A stretch of DNA of 64,000 bases from assembly GCA_022393335.1 (NCBI GenBank), contig JAJEKB010001135.1:62001-126000 (forward strand). Direction: 5' to 3'. Position numbers and translations under genes: made by a program. This document shows positions 1 to 13,071 of the stretch, piece by piece (positions within the stretch are counted from its first letter, which is position 1; every line of letters begins with the position of its first letter). The notes under the pieces were generated by a model that saw only the letters and a list, made by a program, of their open reading frames with translations, was not told where the DNA came from and searched no databases. The stretch is from Macrotrachela quadricornifera. Taxonomy: Eukaryota > Rotifera > Eurotatoria > Philodinida > Philodinidae.

Positions 1-629
1 TACCTTATCATTCATATGAATCATAAGTTAGATTAATCTTAAGTCATTAATTTATTTCATAAGAAATTTACCTGCAAAGATTGTGTTTTTTAAAGTATTA
101 ACCAAATACTTTATAACCCATTGTGTACCTTTAGTTCTATTAAGGTAATATAAGAAAAGTACAAATCTTTGTTTAGCTAATGTCGGAATTTTTTGAATAC
201 ATGTAAAGAAAAACAAAAACTTCGAGAGTAAATCGATTAGAAAAGCTCTGTTGATAGTTTATTAACAACAACATCTTTTTATTCTATGTATGAAATAAAT
301 TCCTTTTTTGAAAAAAAAAATGTTCGCATCAATTTACAATTTAAAAATGTACTTTCATACTTTAAGTACTAAAAAAAAACTCTTATTTTTTAATTTGCAA
401 CATACATACTTTGTTAGATTATATATGTTCTCACTCAATCACATTACCATCTATTTGTTTTTCTTCGTCGTTTTCTTTTTTATCTAAAGTATTTGATTGT
501 GTTCTCTCCATAATTCTTTTTTTTTTTTTGCTTAATTTATTCACTGTTTACACGCTATCAAATATATACATATATATTGCCGATAAAGTGACTTACGAAC
601 AGACATACTTTATTCTTTTACCTTTAATT
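1..629. other. AT-rich flank, no gene seen
   Basis: This stretch is dominated by A/T homopolymer runs. An open frame at 411-659 is almost entirely hydrophobic and Ser/Phe/Leu-rich, has no recognisable motif, and lies in T-rich DNA, so I do not treat it as coding. The region probably holds the promoter and 5' UTR of the coiled-coil gene that starts at 630, but I see no convincing core promoter element. Confidence 0.5.
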
Positions 630-2065
630 ATGAAACAACAAATAAGTTTACCCATGTAGGATTGATTTTCTTTTTTCTTATAATATATAAAATAAAGATT
701 TTTGATTTATTTAGATTATCTACCAGTGGACGTCCATATTCAAATACTCCATTAGGTCGATCAACATCACATATTAGGTTAATATATATTTTAATTATAA
801 ATAATTTAATTCTATTTTTTATATTTTTTTAGTTCATCAGCTTCTATACGTCAAGAATTTTTGAGTAATTCTTTTTCAAATCGTATTTCTCCATCTCATC
901 TTTCATTAAAAAAAATTAAACCTGAACCATGGCAACGATTTTTTGATGTATGTTAATAAATTCAAAAGAAAAAATTTATTATTTAAATTTTTCTTTTTTC
1001 TTCATTAGAGTAAAAAACAACAAGAATCAACAATAAAAAAAAATAAACAAAATGTTAATGAATTAATTAATGAAGATTTTATTAGTTTATTAAATGAACG
1101 AAATCATTCTGATGAAAATTCTCAGTAAGAAAAAAAAAAATGTACACACACAACTCTTTTATTTTTTTATTCATTATTATATAGATGTTCTTTTCTTCCG
1201 GTACCAATTCAAACACATATTGATCATTTATATGAACAAATTGATGATTTAACATTACAATTATCTGAAGAACGAATAAAACATAAACAAACAAAAATTA
1301 AAGTATTATTATTTCATTTTATTTTTTTTTTTTCTATAAAAGAAAAATATTCTTTCTAGGCTGAAGAAATACTTTCTAATCAATTACAAAATAAAGAAAA
1401 ACAATTTCAAGAAATATTACAAGAAAAATTACTTGATTATAAACGAGAATTAAAACAACAAGAAGTAAATTATTTTAAATTATTAAATGAAGAACAAACA
1501 CAAAATCTTCAACATGAAGAACAATTACGAAATGAAATTTTATTTCTAAAAAATTCATTTCATACATATAAAGTAAAAGAAAAATTCTTTTTGTTTTTCG
1601 TTTATAATAATTATTTATAGATTAATCTTGATAAACAAAATATTGAAATACTTCAAATGAAAATAGATGAAGCATTAGCAACATTAAAAAAAGATTTACC
1701 TGATAAAGACAAAGATATAAATAAGAAAATAAATGATATACTTTCAAAAGAACGAAAAACTATAAATTCAAGACATAAAATTGAAATTGAAAATATACAA
1801 AAACAATATCAAAAAGAAATACAATTGACACAATTGGAACTTGATCAAACAAAACAACAAGTCAATCAATTATTAACACAAATAAAACATCTCGAAAATC
1901 AACATATTGAAACAGTACATATAGAAATATATTTTAATATTTATTTCGATTCTTATCTTTCTTTGTTTCTAGACTAAAAAATTAAATAATTATCGCATTC
2001 ATTTCGATGAAAAAACAAAAGAAACTGAGAAACTATACGCCGAACGTATTAATCAACATATCTAA
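630..2065 (+). CDS. Coiled-coil protein, 8 exons, family not identified
   Basis: The reconstructed exons are 630-655, 715-777, 833-947, 1009-1124, 1185-1302, 1360-1572, 1621-1914 and 1973-2065. All junctions are GT/AG, the frame is continuous, and the product is 345 aa. The first ~90 residues are Ser/Pro/basic and probably disordered. From about residue 110 to the end the protein is a nearly uninterrupted Lys/Glu/Gln-rich heptad-like coiled coil with no transmembrane segment. The start was chosen because its 26-nt exon ends in a good donor and joins in phase to the second exon; an upstream exon cannot be excluded. Such proteins are often cytoskeletal or centrosomal, but nothing here identifies the family. 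It is followed by about 1 kb without genes, so it is not closely coupled to PSMD5. Confidence 0.75.
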
Positions 2066-3056
2066 AACAAAAAATAATTTCCGATCTTCGGTAAATGTAA
2101 CAAATACATCGACATACCATTATATTCATAGTATTTTTTATACATATATTTTTGTTAGTTTTTGTTATATAACTTGAATCCTTTATGAAAAAAAATTTGT
2201 TATATATTTTTCATAAAATCCACATTCTTTTAACTATTTGCACATACTTAGTTGATTTTTTTTTACCAAAATAATTGTCAAAACGAATTGTGATCATATG
2301 AAACCTCACTTTGAATATATGGCTTCATATTATTATAATCAAAGATTCAATAGTTTTTGAAGATTTATTATTATAGTTAAAAATCAATAAACTATTCAAT
2401 AGATTTATTAATTATATTTTTTATTTTAAAAATAGTTTTATTCTATGGATAATCTGTTGTTCGATCGAAATTCAGAAAATTTTTATAAAAATTATGATGT
2501 TTTTTTGTTGGAAATATACTAAAAAAAGATGTATAAAGCTAGAATAAGTTTTGAAATAGATGACTCATTACTGTACGAACTAAAATCTGTCATTTTTATT
2601 TTAGTTATTTTAAAATGTGATGAATTAATCAATAGCCATTATTTTAAAAGGTAATTCCTCTTTTTTTTATATATAAAACAATAAAATTTGACTTTTGTTT
2701 TTTTTGAAGAAATTATTCAATATTTACATGATTTGAATTGGCCTATTAAACAATGACAGAGAATGTTATTACATATGACTCGCAAATGAATCATTAATGC
2801 TAAAAGCATTAAAATATAGATAATTGTCTACATATATCTAAGTCAGATTAAGTTTTTCATAAGAAATAATAAACTCTTTTTTGTTTACATTTAGTTTAAT
2901 TTTATTTTTCAGAATTTTAAATTTAATTTATCTAAATTTCATAATAAGAGTGAAGAAATACTAAAGATATTGATAGCTAAATACAACGAAATATATTCTA
3001 GCATTACATTAATAATCATATGTTAATATTTGTATAAATATGATTTATTATTTTAG
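2066..3056. other. Intergenic, no gene seen
   Basis: AT-rich DNA without open frames of coding character. The last bases before PSMD5 form a T-rich tract ending in AG directly abutting the PSMD5 ATG; that acceptor is listed separately. Confidence 0.6.
3047..3056 (+). promoter_or_regulatory. Splice acceptor directly abutting PSMD5 ATG
   Basis: A T-rich tract ends in AG at 3055-3056 and the PSMD5 start codon begins at the next base. This is either the acceptor of a 5' UTR cis-intron or a spliced-leader trans-splice site. No upstream donor exon could be assigned with confidence, so the choice stays open. Confidence 0.5.
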
Positions 3057-4827
3057 ATGCAAAATAGTAATTTACTTCGTCTTTTTGAAGATCTATTGAT
3101 CACATCAACAAATACTGAACGTATTGAATTACTTGAACGTATTCATATTGAATTATCAAATATTTCATCATCAATACAATTTGAACAAGTTCATAAACAA
3201 ATACCATGGTTACATCTATTTGATTTACTTCGAACAAATAATAATGATGAAGTTGAACGTCTTTTATGTGCAATTATTGAACATTTTATAAATAATTTAT
3301 CTATTGAACAAATTATGACTAATTTTTATCCATTATTAAATACTGGTCTTGATAATCAAACAGGTTTATCACAACGAGTAAAACTTTTATGTTTAAAAGC
3401 ATTTGAAAAATTAGCTCGTTGTTCAACAGTTGAATGTTTTATTGTTATTCAAAATTTATTTCAATATAATCATATAAATGCCTTACTTCATTTATTTCTT
3501 GATAGTGATCAACAAGTTTTATGGTTAAAATCTAAAGAAATTCTTGAACAAATGATTCGTACTGTAAGTCATATTGATAATGAAGAAATTTTTCAAACAT
3601 ATTTACATAATCAATATTTTCATGAAATAAATCGAAAAATTTTACTTTCATCAAATGAACGAAATGAAATAGTTAAACTTCGTTTATATGAATATTTAAT
3701 TGATTTATGTTTAATTGATTCACGTATTTATAAACATATTACAGAAGAACAACATTTACTTGATCAATTTATATATGATTGTACACATAATGATACTGAT
3801 ATACTTTATTTAATGAATTGTTTAGAATTATTAACATCATTAACACAAAAATCTCATACATTAACTTATTTACAAAATAAAACAAATGTTATTGATCATT
3901 ATCTTCGTTTATTATTATCATCAACAAATGATGAAAATAATTTATATGATATAGTTAAACCAGGTTTTATTAAATTTTTTGGTTGTTATTTACGTAATTA
4001 TCTTTTATTACTTGAAACAAATATATCAAATAATCAACAAAATTATTTACTTGAAAGATTTTTACCATTTTTATTTGATATTCTTCTTCAATCAGATCCA
4101 ATTGATTATATTATTATTGGTTTAGGTAAAAAATTAAAAAAAAAATATACATTAACAAAAATAACTTTTGATATTATATTGATCATATTTTTTTTTTAGA
4201 TACAATTGGATTTATTGGAAAAACATTACATGGAAAAGAATATATGCTTTCAAATGCAAAATTTGGTGATTTTATTGAAAAATTAATTCAAATGATACGT
4301 TCATCTCAATCTAATATTCGGTAAAATATTTCAAAAAAATAAGAAAAATTTTCTTTATTTTTAATTCTAGTGTTCGTTCTCTTAATTGTCTTACTGATTT
4401 ATTTCATATATCAGAAAATGATAGAACATCATCAACTGCTTCGACACTTACAGAACAAATTTATCGTTTATGTAATCGAGTATTTTCTATTTTACCAATT
4501 GTTATTCAAATAGCTAAACAACCATTTGTTGATTTACGTCTTGCGGCTTATCGATTTTTATTTGAATTAACACGATCATCATGGGCATTAAATGCAATAA
4601 ATAATGAACCTGGTTTTATTGAATTTCTTCTCAATCGTTCAACAGAAAAAGATAAAGATGGAAAAGAAGCAAAATTTTCTATAATTCAATCGATTTGTCA
4701 AAATAGTGAACAGGCTAAATTAGCATTAGGAAATGTTAATTTTTTAAAATTAAGACGTTATATTAATGAAGGAGTTTTTTATGTTGAACCAGAGGCTAAT
4801 GTGGCTTTTGATGGATCGAACGAATAA
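3057..4827 (+). CDS. PSMD5: 26S proteasome non-ATPase subunit 5 (assembly chaperone S5b)
   Basis: Three exons, 3057-4125, 4200-4320 and 4371-4827, encode 548 aa; the human protein is about 500 aa. PSMD5/S5b is a chaperone of the 19S base. It is made of HEAT/ARM-type helical repeats, binds the PSMC2-PSMC1-PSMD2 module and is absent from the finished 26S particle. The translation is a leucine-rich all-helical repeat protein without signal peptide or membrane segments. Recognition rests on the N-terminal arrangement, the DTIGFIG stretch at the first splice junction, the VRSLNCLTD region and the conserved tail LRRYINEGVFYVEPEANVAF. The ATG abuts a splice acceptor. COPS4 starts only 60 bases after the stop on the same strand, suggesting a shared transcript. 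Both introns are very short (74 and 50 bases). Confidence 0.88.
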
Positions 4828-4869
4828 TTTTATATTTGTAATCTCACTTGAAAAAAAAAACACTTTTAT

Positions 4870-4881
4870 TGTTTATTCTAG
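4870..4881 (+). promoter_or_regulatory. Intercistronic acceptor between PSMD5 and COPS4
   Basis: The 60 bases between the PSMD5 stop (4827) and the COPS4 ATG (4888) contain a T-rich tract ending in AG at 4880-4881, followed by six bases and then the start codon. No promoter-like element is visible and there is hardly room for one. This arrangement is what a trans-splice acceptor of a downstream cistron would look like; it is inferred, not proven. Confidence 0.5.
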
Positions 4882-4887
4882 ATAATT

Positions 4888-6720
4888 ATGTCCAATATTG
4901 CCGAACAACTTCAACAAGCCGTAAACAAAGGTCTTTCACATAAAGAGCTTAGTGATAAGTAAGTAATTTATTTTCAAACATCTAATTATTTATCCATATA
5001 TAAACTAGTTCAATTTAGTACTCTTATAAGAAAATATTTCAGAAGAGTTAAACATCATAGATTAAAATTAATTCTGAAAAACTTTATTATTTTTATTTAT
5101 TTAGATTCAAATCAATTCTTGATCAGATTATTAAAGATCCTAATCAACCACAAACAGTAGAACATATAAAAAAATTTCTTGATGCTGGTATATATTATTT
5201 ATTTATTCTTGATATTTTATTAATTAAATCTTTTTCTTAGTGGTTGATGATAAAATTGTTCTTGTTGCATCACGTCAATCATTAACAGATTTATGTACAT
5301 TATATTTAAATCGTTTATCATCTAATCAAGCAAAAGAAGTTGCATTATATGCACTTGATCGTATTGCTGCACGAGCTATATCATTTGAAGAACAAGTTGG
5401 ACTTTATCGAAATTTTCTTGCTGATATTTATGAAGGTGAAGAAAATTGGCGTGAAGCAGCAAAAATTCTTTGTGGTGCATCATTAGAATCAGCTCAAAAG
5501 TATAAATAAAATTATTATATTTAAAAATTTAATTTTATTTGTTTTTTTTTATAATTAGACCATTATCACCTGATTATAAATTAAAAACATATTTACGTAT
5601 TGCACGACTTTATCTTGAAGATGATGATCCTGTTCAAGCTGAAGTTTTTATTAATCGAGCATCTCTTTTACAAAATGATACACGTGATGAAGAATTACAA
5701 ATTCTCTATCGAGTATAAGACTGATTTTTTTATAATAATCTATTAAATATTTTTCTATTTAAGGCATGTTATGCTCGTATTCTTGATTATAAACGAAAAT
5801 TTGTTGAAGCAGCACAACGTTATAATGAATTATCACTTAAATCAATTATTAGTGGTGATGAACGTATGAAAGCTTTAGATAATGCATTAATTTGTGCTAT
5901 ATTGGCACCGGCTGGTCCACATCGTTCAAGAATGTTAGGAACATTATTTAAAGATGAACGATCACAACGATCACCTGCTTATTCAATGTTAAATAAAATG
6001 TATAAATAATTTATTTTTCTTTTTTTTTAAATTTCTAAATATAAATTATTTCACAGGTATCTAGACCGAATTATTAATCCACATGATACAAAACAATTTG
6101 AAAGTCTTTTAGCTGAACATCAAAAAGCAACAACAGCCGATGGTAAAAGAATTCTTAATAAAAAATCTTAGTTTTGTTTCTATTTAAGGTTATACAATTC
6201 TTCAACGAGCGGTTATTGAACATAATCTTGTTGCAGTAAGCAAAATATATACAAATATAACATTTAATGAATTAGGTGGTCTTTTGGGTATTCCAAGTGA
6301 AAAAGTAACTAGATTATTTGAAAATCTTTTTAAATATATCTTTTCTATTTTAGTCGGAAAAAATTGCATCACAAATGATATCCGAAGGACGTTTGAGCGG
6401 TTTTGTTGATCAAATTGAATCTGTACTTCATTTTCAAGGTTTAAAATAAAATTTAAAAAAAAAAAGAAAAAAGCTAAATAAATAAACTATATTTCATATT
6501 TCTAGCTAGTGAACAACTTGCACAATGGGATCGTCGTATTGAATCATTTTGTGTACAAGTTAATCAATTACTTGATAAAATTCAAGCTGTTCATCCCGAA
6601 TGGTGCCAAAAAACTATGGCATCAATAGAAGCAAAAATTAATGCAGCAACAAATGATGATAATGATATAGCTATGGCTGAAACAACTTCAACAAATGTTA
6701 AAGCAATGGATGTTTCTTAA
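4888..6720 (+). CDS. COPS4: COP9 signalosome complex subunit 4
   Basis: Nine exons encode 434 aa (human COPS4 is 406 aa): 4888-4958, 5105-5187, 5241-5499, 5559-5712, 5764-5999, 6057-6142, 6189-6304, 6354-6438 and 6506-6720. CSN4 is a PCI-domain scaffold of the COP9 signalosome, which removes NEDD8 from cullins and so controls SCF-type ubiquitin ligases. Strong family landmarks are [56 protein letters not shown] and the C-terminal PCI/winged-helix part with [13 protein letters not shown]. Introns are mostly 44-64 bases long, the first being 146 bases. The extra length lies in a short acidic C-terminal tail. The close spacing behind PSMD5 links two genes of the ubiquitin-proteasome system. Confidence 0.95.
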
Positions 6721-7364
6721 CTATGATTATTATTCTTATATTGTTGACTGATCCCTTTCACCTTTGTGTTCTTTTCTTTTTTTTTTCTTCCTCTTTTTAT
6801 TTTATACATAAATCCAGAGACGATGAAAGAAAAAAAGCCAGTAAATCTATTGTGTATACATACATATTCACAAATATTGAATTATTTATGATGTATATAT
6901 ATTTTATAAACGAAAAAAAAAAAACAACATATGCAAAAAGAATATTTCGATTAAAAATTCATCTTATTCGAATTTATTATTTTCTTTGATTATATTATTG
7001 AAATTAATCGAAAAATAATCAATGCATTACCTGAATTATCATCAGTTGCCTATAAATAAATACTTGATAGTAGTATACCTTACTTGAAGTTCTTTTATTT
7101 TCTCCTTCCATTCTGTATACATTTTCGTTCTGTGTATGTATGTAGGTTTTTTTTTTCGACCACCACCTTCTTCTTTTTTTTTTTCTTTTGAATAGTACGC
7201 GTCAGTTTCATAACATAGAGAGAAAGAGAAGTATGTTTTTCTATTTGTCGTTGTTTAAAGACGAAGAACAACGGCAAGATTGAACTTTTGTCCGATTTGA
7301 CTTTTTCTATTACTCGTTTGTTTTATATATATGTGAAGACAGTAGAACTAATCCATAGCATAGC
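6721..7364. other. Intergenic with pyrimidine-rich tracts
   Basis: Holds the presumed 3' UTR of COPS4 and the 5' region of the tyrosine phosphatase gene. Small open frames on both strands here are low-complexity (poly-Ser/Phe, poly-Lys) and not credible as genes. Confidence 0.6.
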
Positions 7365-10300
7365 ATGGAGAGAGAAAACGGAGAAAGAAGAGAGAGTGAA
7401 CGATTGACAATACAACAAAATAAAAGCTATACTCGTCCACCATTGTCAAATCGTGTGAGTGACAATTATCAAGTAAGTCTTATTGTTTATTCAGTTTTTG
7501 TTCCTTTCTCTATTCAAACATATATATATACTTAAATAAAGATCAATAAAAATAATCGACGTAGTGTAACAATATCAATAATCGATGATGAACGTCATTA
7601 TCAACCAGTTAATCGTCGATCTGAACATAATACATCACCTATGAAATCATCAATACTATCACAATATACTTCTAATCCTTCTCTTATTGATCAACAAAAA
7701 CAATATAAATCTTCAATTGATGATGAAACATCAACATATTCATTTCGACATGTAAGAAAACAATTACAACATGCTAAATCACATGGTGAACTTTATCAAT
7801 TACATGCACCATTACCACTTCCACCAATGACAAATATAGATAATGATGAAAATGATATAAAATTTCCACAAAAATATACTTCGGGATCACCTCAATCATC
7901 ATTATCATCATCACAAAAATTACGTGCAAATACAACAATTGTACCAACTTTAACACATCCAATAAATAATTTATCTGATAATACATTGAATTCATCTTCA
8001 TCACATAAAATTCCTTTATGGAAACGATTTAAAAAAATGATTTCATCAACTAAACGAAATAAAGAACAACAAAATTCATCTATAAAAATTCCTAATTTAC
8101 AATTAAATGGATTAAGTAAGTCATTTTATAGATAACTTATAAGATGTATATATATTTTTTTTAAAAATAAGACCTTGAAATAAAATATAGACGTCATTGA
8201 TACACATTAACATTGAAAAAGATAAGAATAAATGATAGAGAACATTATTTTCATCAAGCAAATAATACTTTTTATTTGCTTTATCATTTAAAATAAAAGT
8301 TAACAAAAAAAATAAATTGATACAAGATTACATTGTTTTTACAAGTATTTCATAGATTTCATCATTTAAAAGAAAAACAAATCGATTTTTTGTTTGTTTT
8401 CTTATTGTAAAATCTATTAAATATACTAAAATATTAGATAAAAGAGAATTATACTTTAAGGTCTTCAGAAATTCTATAAGAAAAAATTCTATTATATTAA
8501 CATTATGTTTACATAGTTTTATTCATATTACAACTCTATATTAAATTCATTTAATAGATCGAACAGTTCCTGATAGTGTTCCTATTACTACTACTAATAA
8601 TAATAATAATTATTTTTTACAAAATCCAATAAAATTAAATGAATTACGTACATGGCTAATTTCAAAACCATTTCCTGAACAAGCTATTCGTGATGAATAT
8701 GAAGTAAATTAATTGAAAAGAAAAAGTTTTGTTTGTTTTTTAAAATTTTAATTAAAAAAAAATATTTCTTTTAATCTATTAGAAATTACCTACAGAACCT
8801 CTTCATCCTAAAACAATCGCATTTCGACCTGAAAATAAATTAAAAAATCGATTTAATTCTATTGAACCATGTTTGTATATAAAAAAAAATTCAGAATTTT
8901 TTAGAAATAAAAATTCATATATTTTATTTTAGATGATCATTCTCGAGTTATACTTAAACCTTTATTAAATGATCCATCAAGTGATTATATCAATGCATCT
9001 TATATAGATGGATATCGAACAAGCAAATTATACATAGCTGCTCAAGGTTTGTTCATTATTTTACTTTTTATATTATCACCTTGTAATCTGCAATTAACCT
9101 CATTTTAACAAGATAGATACATCATATTAGTTCAAATGACATTATATACTTTAGAGAAGGTTATTCTAATGATAGTATCATTCAATTATATTTTAATGTT
9201 TTTATATATATGAACAATGTATATTAGATATGTAAATGTGTAATTTTTCTTCAATTAAAATTTACTTAGATCCCAATCAATTTTATCCTGATATTAGATA
9301 TATATATGATATTAAATTGACTATTATTCCTGTAGATTTGCTTGAGAAAAATTTCATAAAATGTACTGATAACATTGGTTGATGACATTTAAGGATTGTT
9401 GATATGAAAAAAGAATGCAGGTAAAAACATAAAAAAATGTCATGATGTTTTTTTTTCGAAATATGTTTTTGGTAAGAATGAAAACATGACGAAATATTGA
9501 TATAATTATTTTGCAACTATTTACCTTGTAATTCAATATCTTATATGATATTTTTGTCGATTCAATATAATCTAGTTATGTCATGAATTATTTTTGTCTT
9601 ATGTATCTAAACTTGATAGAGATTACAGAAGATGAGAATAAAATAAAATTGAATATAAATTAATTTAAATTCTCTAGCACCAACCGATACAACTTTATAT
9701 GATTTTATTCGCATGATATGGCAATTACGTATTCAATCAATTATTATGGTTACTCGTTTATTTGAAGATGGCAAAGTAAAATAAATTCTTATTTTAGTTT
9801 ATATAAGTATATTGTTAATTTATTCTTATAGCATAAATGTAATCAATATTGGCCAGATGAAGGTGAAAAACGAGTTAATGATTTTCGAATTCATATTGAT
9901 AATGAAGAAAAATATGCTGATTATACAATACGTAGATTTAGTATATATAATCAATTAGAGGTATTCAATTTTTTCTATTTGAAAATAATTTAATCCTTAT
10001 TTGTAATGATTGTATAAATATTATTTATTTGACTAAATAATAGATTAACCTTTAACAAAACTTAAGGTATTATTTGTTTGATTAATCTGTTTATTTTAGC
10101 CATCGGATGTGTTAGTAGTTAAACAGTATCATTTTTTATCATGGCCAGGTATAGTTATTTAATATTTTATTTTATAAAAAAAAATATAATTGTATTATTT
10201 AGATCATAGTTATTTATCTTTTTCTACACCATTATTAAATTTTCGACAACGTTTTCGTGCAGATTATAAATCATCAAGTCCAATACTTGTTCATTGCAGG

Positions 10301-12875
10301 TTTGAGTTTTTTTTGTCATATTTAATTATATTTAAAAAATTTCTGTGTTTTTTATATTTTTGTTTAGTGCTGGTATTGGTCGATCCGGTACATTTATTGC
10401 TCTAGATGCTTTATTAGAAACAGCTGAATATCAAGATACTATTGATATACTTGAATTTACTTATCGAATGAGGTAAAAACAAATTTTTAAAAGAAAAAAA
10501 AATTATTTTCATATATTAAATTAAAAATCTAGACAAAATCGAGTACATATGATACAAACAGTTGAACAATATGTTTTTCTTTATCGAACATTAATTGAAG
10601 GAATCTTAACTATGAATACAAGTATATCATTGCAAGAATATATGAGAACAAGAAAATTACATATGGATATTAAAAATCAATATAAAGTAAACAAAAAATA
10701 AAAAGAAATTATTTTATTTAAAATTTGTATTTGTTTAAAATAGCTTCTAGAACAATTACAATCAACTATTGAATTTTCATATCGAGGAGCACTCGATCCT
10801 GCTAATGTAAGCAAAAATCGAGTTGAAACAATTTTTGCTCGTAAGTTATTGTATTACATTTATTCGAATAGAATATATAGATTATTATTTCGTTTTAGCT
10901 GATAATGCTCGTCCATATTTAATGACACATGTTGATAAAACAACTGATTATATCAATGCTGTATTTGTCAATGTAAGTATTTTAATCAAAATATAACTAA
11001 TATCATTATAGTTGTTAATGCAATTTAAACAAAAATTTTCTATGTTGAATAAACATTAAAATTTACATAAAGAATTACCAGTAATACTAAAGAGCATTGA
11101 ATGAGATGAATTTTATTTGAAACGAAGAAATGATTGTTTATTATTCGATTGAATGCTAAACATACACTTACCTAAAAAAGACTCGATCTTATAAAAAAAT
11201 AATAATCCATGTAATTACCTTATTATCAATTCGAGGAATATTTTGATGACATAATGTATCTGAGAAGAACAGATTTAACTCTATCTCGTTAAAATCTTAT
11301 TACCCTCACAACAATAAATCTTTCTTAAATTACAATCGTTATTATTTTTCTGATTTACAGATTCGAACTAGTATTTACTCTTGTATAAAAGAATCAATCA
11401 AATGTTACTAATGTTATTCGAATTATGTTTCTCGGATGTCATGTCATATAAATAGAAGTTGGTTTTTTCTCTATTGATCAAAATACAAGTGTAGAACATT
11501 TCTACAACTCTCAAAAATAAATATTTGCTGTGAATCACATCAGTTTTATTTACAGAGCATACAGTTCACAAAAATAATAAAATCTATATTGACATACGAT
11601 ATTAATTGTTTTTTTTATTTTCAAACCAAAGTATTTTTTTTCAAATGAAATATATTTTTAATCTTGTATTTTCAATAGAGTTTTATTGTAAAATTTAGTT
11701 TACAGAAGAATTGAGTTAGTGTTGAAATAGAAATAAATATTCTATTTCAAACTAATGACAAGTTAAATACGTCTTTATATGAAAATTACAATTTTTCAGT
11801 TATTAAGTCTATTAGTAATAAATTGCAATAAAAATTCGTTTAGAAGAAAATAATTTTCTCATTATAAATCAATCTAATAAATAAATGTGAATATAATGAA
11901 ATGAATCTATTTTAATGTTTCATTTTACTTAATGTACCTATGCTATTTTAGTCCTATCGACAAGCACCTAGTTATATTATCACACAATATCCATTACCTC
12001 ATACATGCATTGATTTTTGGCGTCTTGTGTATGATCATAATGTATCAATTATAATGTTATTAGAATCTATATTTCGTGATTCGGTAAAAAAATATGAATA
12101 ATTCAATCAAAATACTATTTTTTATTTAAATAATTAGAAAACTATTTATTATTGGCCTACAACTATTGGACACGGACTCGCTTATGGACCATTTGAAATA
12201 GTTATGACATCACAAAAAGAAGATGAACAACTTATTGAACGAGTTTTTGAAATGAAATGTATAAATAAAAGTGTATTCGTATGTATATTTATAATAATTT
12301 ATTTCTATTAATACTAGTTTTTTGTATTATGTAAATATTAGACTGCTGATCGAATAAAAATAATAAGACAATTTCAAGTAAAAGATAATTTTCGTCTATT
12401 ACTTATTGTTAAACGATTTTTAAAAGAAATGCGTACATATAATGAACAAAATGTTATTTTACAATGTTTGTAAGTTTGATTTATTCGAAATATAAATTTT
12501 TAAATTAAAAAATGTTTTATTAAGAAATGGTGTAACGTGGTCAGGTTATTTTGCTGCTTTATGTAATTCAATTGATAAAATGCAAACAGAATATATCATC
12601 GATCCATTTAAAGTTGTTCGTCTTCTTCGTGCTGTTCGACCACAATTTATTGATCAAGTAAATTTTTATTATAGATAAACAACAACAACAATAGAAAAAT
12701 ATTTCTTATTTAGGATCAATATGAAGATCTATTTTCTTCAATACGTGATTATGCACAACAGTACTTGACTACAACATCATCATCATCACAACGTACTGTT
12801 GAAAATTCTTTCAATATAAATACAACTGGACAAAATCAATTACATACAAATAATCAAATTATACAACGATTATAA
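7365..12875 (+). CDS. Tandem-domain protein tyrosine phosphatase, inactive second domain
   Basis: Eighteen exons encode 842 aa: 7365-7472, 7542-8115, 8558-8703, 8783-8870, 8933-9046, 9678-9775, 9832-9960, 10100-10148, 10203-10299, 10368-10472, 10533-10686, 10744-10840, 10899-10972, 11952-12083, 12138-12278, 12342-12469, 12525-12657 and 12714-12875. The frame is continuous. Residues 1-~240 are Ser/Asn/Gln-rich and probably disordered. D1 (about 275-530) has KNRF in place of the usual [22 protein letters not shown], a WPD loop (Asp about 436), the signature [10 protein letters not shown] (Cys about 467) and the Q-loop QTVEQY, so it should be active. D2 (about 555-800) carries QCLNGVTWSG (Cys about 744), where the signature Arg is Trp, so it is a predicted pseudophosphatase. 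Tandem PTP domains normally belong to receptor PTPs, but I see no signal peptide or membrane helix here. Either an upstream exon is missing or the protein is cytosolic. Confidence 0.9.
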
Positions 12876-13071
12876 TATTTTTCTTCCTAGATAAATAATA
12901 ATGTTCTGCTTTTTATTACTTGGAGTGTCATAGTCGTTTCTCATTATGCTACATGCACTCGGTGATATTGTTTTGTGTTTTAAAATCAGAATAAAACAAA
13001 CAAAAACTAAAATCTAACGATATAAGAGTTGAGCTAGTCATACATGATTTATTAATAATCCTTTAAAATTT

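Noticed and set aside
7774..8004. Minus-strand frame inside the phosphatase gene
   Set aside because: It is an antisense shadow of the long second exon of the phosphatase.
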